DNA from: Liolophura sinensis
Lineage: Eukaryota; Mollusca; Polyplacophora; Chitonida; Chitonidae
Direction: 5' to 3'
Assembly (NCBI RefSeq): GCF_032854445.1
Contig: NC_088302.1
Span: 5,885,338 to 5,949,337 of the forward strand
DNA: 64,000 nucleotides
Shown: one piece after another, positions 59,132-64,000 of the stretch
Layout: each line of letters begins with the position of its first letter
Numbering within the stretch: position 1 is the first letter of the stretch
The notes under the pieces: model-generated
What the model saw: the letters and a program-made list of their open reading frames with translations, nothing else
Databases searched by the model: none
Told to the model about the DNA's origin: nothing
Position numbers and translations under genes: made by a program

Positions 59132-62100
59132 ATGGCAGTGAGGTGGACTGCCTGGGCTGGTGTGTCCAGTCTGCTCCAGTGGTTGGTGTGGATTGGGGCA
59201 TTACACCTCCAGTCTGGTGCTGCCCAGTACCCACCCTATCTTACCAGGGAAACCTTTCACTTCACCAAGCCCTACTACAATGCCAGCATCGTAGAGAACT
59301 CTATTGGCAAGACATATGTAACAGCCATGGATAAGATGGGTATTTACACATACCTGGAGGGACCACAGATTGATATTTATTATGAGATCGTTGGCGGTGA
59401 TGAGGGTAAGATATTTAAACCAGAAGAATATATCGTAGGGGATTTCTGTTTTCTTCGCATAAGGACACACACTGGCATTTATGGAAATGTGAACAGAGAG
59501 CTCCATGACAGCTACACATTGCAGGTCAAGGCAGTTGGGAAATACGAATCCTTACCGTTAAGACTCGAGGCAGTGACGGAAGTGAAGATCTGGGTGGAAG
59601 ATGCAAATGATCTGAGTCCTTTGTTTGAACCAAGGGAATACGATGTGGTAGTGAATGAGAACGCTGCGCTGCACAGCAGCGTGGCTCAGGTGACTGCTTC
59701 TGATGCTGATGTAGGTGTTAATGGCGAGATTTATTACAGCTTCTTACAGGACACTAAAGTTTTTGCCATTCACCCGACGAGTGGCATTGTGTACGTGACA
59801 AGGCCTCTGAGCTACTCTGATCGCAAGGAGTATCTCTTTGATGTTTTAGCAGAAGACAGAGGCCCAAAGAAAGACAGCACAGTCAGCTCTACTAAAACAT
59901 CAGCTAAGTTACACATTACCGTGATTCAGGTGAATTTCTTTGAGCCTGTCATAGCTGTAAAGAACCTGCCCGCCGTGGTGGAGCATGGCATGGCCTCTGT
60001 GTATGCCATTCTGACCGTCAGTGATGCTGACAAAGGTAATAATGGGAAGATTGGCAGTGTAGACATAATAGCTGGCAACAGAGAAGGCCTTTTTCAGGTG
60101 GCTCCTGCTAAAGACAAGGCTGGAGAGTATGTGATAGAAGTGAAGGATGAACTGGACAGAGAGATAATGCCCTGGGGCTACAATTTAACAGTGTTAGCCA
60201 TGGACAAGGGCAGTCCTGCTAAGAGCACCACAACATCAGTGCATGTGAAGATTCTGGACACCAATGATAATGCACCAAAGTTTGCCCAGAAACAGTACAA
60301 AGTCCAAGTGGAAGAGACGGTGCCAGTGAACACACCATTGCTGTTTGTAGAGGCTGGAGACAAAGATCTGGGCAAAAATGCGGAAATACTTTACTCCATC
60401 AAGGCTGGGAACTCCAAAAACCTCTTCAAAATTCACCAGTGGAAAGGACTGTTAAGTACAGCTGGAGAACTCGATGCAGAAACACAAGACACCTTTGAGC
60501 TGGTGATTAGTGCTGTGGATCAAGGCAATACTGGATCTCGAAAAGAAGGCACGACCAGAGTCTCCGTCAAAGTCATTGACTGCAATGACAATTCACCTGT
60601 TTTTAATGTGACAAGTAATTCAGTATTTGTAGATGAGAATAAACCCGTAGGAACGGATGTATTTCAGGTTTCGGCGTACGATCTTGACAGAGGCGAAAAT
60701 AGTTACTTGAGTTTTTCCATTGCTAATTTAAATCCGGTGCCTTTTGACATCAATCGATTTACCGGTGTGGTCAGAACAACTGATGTGTTAGACTTTGAAT
60801 CCATGCGGCGGACTTACAAGATCAAAATCCGTGCTTCTGATTGGGGGGCACCATTCAGAAGGGAATCTGAGAAAGTATTTACGATTAGAGTGAGGGATGT
60901 TAATGATAACACCCCTGAGTTTGAGAAGACAAACTGTACAGGCTATGTGGCAAGAGAAGCCCCATTAGATACAGAGCTCTTGGTGGTGTCCGCCATCGAT
61001 CAGGATGTCAACAACATTGTCAGTTACCAGATAGTTGATGGTAATACGGACAACTGCTTTGATCTGGATTCTTCTACAGGAAAGCTTCTGTTGAAGTGTA
61101 CACTTATGAACTACCCCGCAGACCGCGTCATCTTGGTTATCAAGGCCACAGATAGTGCAACATTTTCTACTCCTATGATGGTGAACATCACACTTGTCAA
61201 CACAAACGGTAACGTTCATTTAGCAAACAACAACGCTAATATCCATTGTAAAGATACAGGGGTGATTGAGAAAACCAGTAAGCTTCTGCAGGAATCCAAG
61301 AGGAACAATGATGATTCCAGAGACCTGGATATGATGTCAAACATACCAAACAAGTTCCTGCACAATGAGCACACTCCAGTTTTTGACAACAATGTGCGTC
61401 ATGCTCTTGCTGTTTCTGAAGGAATGCCAGTTGGAGCTACTGTCCTGCAGCTCAAAGTCACTGACGAGGACCCGACATACAACGGCATGTTGGTGTTCTC
61501 CATTAGCTCAGGGGATGAGGGCTTCTTCAAGGTAGACACCAAGTCCGGGGCGCTTACAGTTCTGTCTAAGTTGGACAGAGAATTAAATAGCTCTTTGAAC
61601 TTGACTGTAAAAGTGTCAGATCTGGGAGAGCCTCAGTTGAGCAGCACAACATTTTTAGCCGTAACTGTGTTGGACGAAAACGATTGTGCTCCTAAGTTTG
61701 ACAAGGATTCTTACTCGGTGTCCATTTCTGAGGATGTGAAAGTAGGAGCCTTCACTGTGCAAGTATCTGCTGTGGACAAAGACCAAGGCAAGAACTCGGA
61801 GGTCACTTACTCCATTTTATCGGACACGGATGACTTCCATATTGATGGCTGGAGCGGTGTGATCACTGTCAACCTTCCTCTTAATCGCGAGATGCAGGAT
61901 GTCTATTATCTGCTGGTTCAGGCTATGGATGCTGGTCAGGAGCCGCTGTCATCAACCACCACGGTCACAGTAACGGTAGAGGACATAAACGACAACAGGC
62001 CTTATTTCATCCCCAGTGACTACACAGTGAAAATCCGTGAGGATCTGCCCGTAGGAACAGTGGTCATGACCATAACTGCTCAGGACCCAGATATTGGTGG

Positions 62101-62492
62101 TGGTGGACTTGTCAAATACATGTTACAGGATGGAACTGATGGCAAGTTCAGCATTGACCATGACACAGGTGTGATACGCATTGTCAGGCCACTGGATTTT
62201 GAGAAGAAACAGGTGTTCAATATAACAGGTGTTGCTCGAGACAACGGCAACCCTGCGTTCAGTTCTGAATGTAAAATTAATATAGAAATCATTGATGTTA
62301 ATGAAAACCTTTTCCCACCAGAGTTCAGAAATTTTGTGGCCAAAGGTTCAGTGAAGGAGAACGAACCTTTAGGATCTGTGGTGATGCAGGTGGTTGCTAA
62401 GGACCCGGATTTGGGAGGGTACCGTCCAGATTTGGTGCTGTACTCCATTCGTGAGGGCACTGGCTTGGGACGATTTACCATTGACTCTGATG
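59132..62492 (+). CDS. FAT1/2/3-like: FAT1/2/3-type giant protocadherin, first coding exon (partial gene)
   Basis: 1,120 codons plus one base, then donor GTAAGT; the frame closes two codons into the intron. Residues 1-32 form a signal peptide (GALHLQSGAAQ before the cut). Cadherin repeats follow, with calcium-linker motifs DANDLSPLF (157), DTNDNAPKF (376), DCNDNSPVF (483), DVNDNTPEF (589), DENDCAPKF (848), DINDNRPYF (951) and DVNENLFPPEF (1055); the second repeat ends without a DxNDN, and the sixth is followed by a linker of about 50 residues with HCKDTG. Features near the start (FCFLRIRTHTG, NRELHDSY, YGYNLT-like WGYNLT) and the order of repeats match the N-terminus of vertebrate FAT1-FAT3 and insect Fat2/Kugelei, not Fat4/Fat. 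These proteins are single-pass adhesion receptors that organise actin, planar polarity and collective migration. The rest (more cadherin, EGF, laminin G, transmembrane and tail) lies beyond the window. Confidence 0.96.
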
Positions 62493-63826
62493 GTAAGTAA
62501 TGTTAGTTTTTTTACCTCATTTTTTTCCCCCCTGTAAGCTGAAGCTGTGATGCCACTTCTTCTGCATGCACTGTACTTACATGTACATACATTGTATATG
62601 AAAATGGTGGTTAAAATATTAAGTTTTGAAGGAACCAATGATTTGGTGCCCAATTCAGTAAACAATTAGATGGAACCTCTCTTTCTAGGACCATTTGCGG
62701 TGTTGAATGGCCTAATTTTAACCCATGTATATACTTAAAAGGAAGTTTATTAGAGTACATGTTGTAGAGGATTTTAGTACTCACCTGATAATAGTGAATT
62801 CATCAAAGAGTGCACTTGAACTATGGTCAGGGAGGGTATGAATGAATGTGTGAGTTTTGTAAACCTGTGGAAAAAAAATCAAGATATTGCACGTGTTTAC
62901 TTTACATGTGCTTTGTAGGCAATCAATTGAGATTGCGACACAGAGGTGAGCTGACACGAAGAGTCGTGAGAGGCTGTGGGTGTAATGGTGTTTTGTCAGA
63001 GCTAGTCTGTGTCCCTGTTTAATACAAGACACCCCCCTCCCCCTCCCTTCCTACCTCTCTATACCTTGCTCCAGTCACCTGACAAGCGCTGAGCCCCCTC
63101 ACATCTATGACTATATTATTGTTCCCATTCATGCCCTCTCATATCTCAAACTCTTCAGAAAACCTGAGAACAGCTAGCACACAACACGATTGTAGGCAAT
63201 TTTACGAGCCCTCCGGCAGCTTGAACAGGAAAAAGTGTCATTTTGCCATTATTAAAAGTCTTCCCAATGAACCTGTCTGTCAAATTGAGATATTTGTATG
63301 AAGACCCTCTGTCCTGTTCGGCCATTTATCTGTCGTAATTAGCTCATTGGTTTGCCAACAAAGGTGCGAATACAAGAGCTGGATGTCTTGTTGGAGGGTT
63401 TGGCACGTAACTAATAGGGGTTTAGTGAGGGGATGATAGAACAGCATTGTGCTGAAGGTCAACCCTTTGGCTTTTCGTGGATAGTCAAGTCATTGTTCAC
63501 TGGTACATTTATACCAAAATCCCTTCAGGGCTATCAAAGCTGGCTTTCTCCTTCAAACACAGTTTGTAGTGGAGTTAAATCTAAATTTAAATGGAAGGCT
63601 TTATGAAAACTTTCTGACTGTTCTTACATAGATCTATGATTTATGTCTGGATCTGTCATGTGGGTTCATACATTCACAAGGTACTGAACACAGGGTTTTC
63701 ATTAAGTATAAGAGAGATTGGTTGGGACTACAAAGTAGTGAGAGAAAAAAATACACATGTTTTTATCTGCTGTGTCTTAAAATTTGTTACATGTACTTTA
63801 CTGTGAATCATATAAAATGTACATTA
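62493..63826 (+). other. Intron of the cadherin gene, no exon recognised
   Basis: Begins GTAAGT. Unique AT-rich sequence with a short C-rich patch near 63031-63055. The next cadherin exon, expected to begin in phase 1, was not found before the window ends. Confidence 0.8.
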
Positions 63827-63838
63827 ATATGGGAGCTG

Positions 63839-63990
63839 GCTCAGTTGGTTAGCACGCCAGGGCAGCATAACCTGTGGATGGTCGTGGGCTCTGCCCGGGT
63901 TCCTCCCACCATTATGCTGACCGCCATTGTATAAGTGCAGTATTCTTGAGTACAGCGTAAAACACCAATCAAATAAATAAATAAATAAAT
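63839..63990 (+). mobile_element. Family B SINE, internally deleted, with target-site duplication
   Basis: Head GGCTCAGTTGGTTAGCACGC and CAGGGCAGCATAA are joined directly to CCTGTGGATGGTCGTGGGCT, so the B box and CTCTCCGGC region are lost. The rest (ATGCTGACCGCCATTGTATA, GTATTCTTGAGTACAGCGTA, AAACACCAATCAAATAAATA) is typical. AATATGGGAGCTG before and AATATGGAGCTG after it suggest a target duplication. Confidence 0.9.
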
Positions 63991-64000
63991 ATGGAGCTGC

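Noticed and set aside
62080-62481. 133-codon minus-strand frame
   Set aside because: Antisense shadow of the cadherin exon.

Overview
The window is metazoan nuclear DNA. It is AT-rich and gene-poor, its introns use GT-AG signals, and it is full of tRNA-derived SINEs, minisatellites and microsatellites. The SINE tails (ending in CACTC repeats, or in an ATAAATAAATA tract after an AGTACGGCGTAAAAC motif) together with a Fat-type cadherin suggest a lophotrochozoan, most likely a mollusc or a related marine invertebrate. The species cannot be fixed from sequence alone.

Two protein genes are supported, both on the + strand. The first is a four-exon gene assembled here by splice signals and phase: exons at 5841-6012, 19731-19800, 20327-20372 and 24135-24464. 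It encodes a 205-residue, four-helix membrane protein of the EXPERA / emopamil-binding-protein type. A TATA box lies about 100 bp before its ATG. Its first intron (13.7 kb) is loaded with repeats: about 60 copies of a 54-bp unit, a 1,068-bp inverted-repeat element inserted in a minisatellite, a SINE, and a 21-bp array ending about 35 bp before exon 2. The second gene is the 5' coding part of a FAT1/2/3-type giant protocadherin: one 3.36-kb first coding exon (59132-62492) with signal peptide and about ten cadherin repeats, running off the right side of the window through an intron.

Layout: 1-2470, a 42-bp minisatellite in two sequence variants, interrupted by a SINE; 2471-5730, mostly unique DNA with a diverged ~55-bp repeat; 5730-25140, the EXPERA gene; 25140-49600, no recognised gene but many repeats (25-, 74-, 61-, 31- and 28-bp arrays, a dozen SINE copies, a small foldback); 49600-59108, AT-rich DNA rich in ACATGTAC motifs, probably the 5' region or first intron of the cadherin gene; 59109-62492, its exon; 62493-64000, intron with a terminal SINE.

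The most notable observation is that each 54-bp repeat unit in intron 1 reads, on the transcribed strand, like a complete 3' splice site (branch-point-like CTGAC, pyrimidine tract, CACAG), so the intron carries dozens of tandem decoy acceptors. No bacterial-type system, CRISPR array, virus or toxin gene was found.
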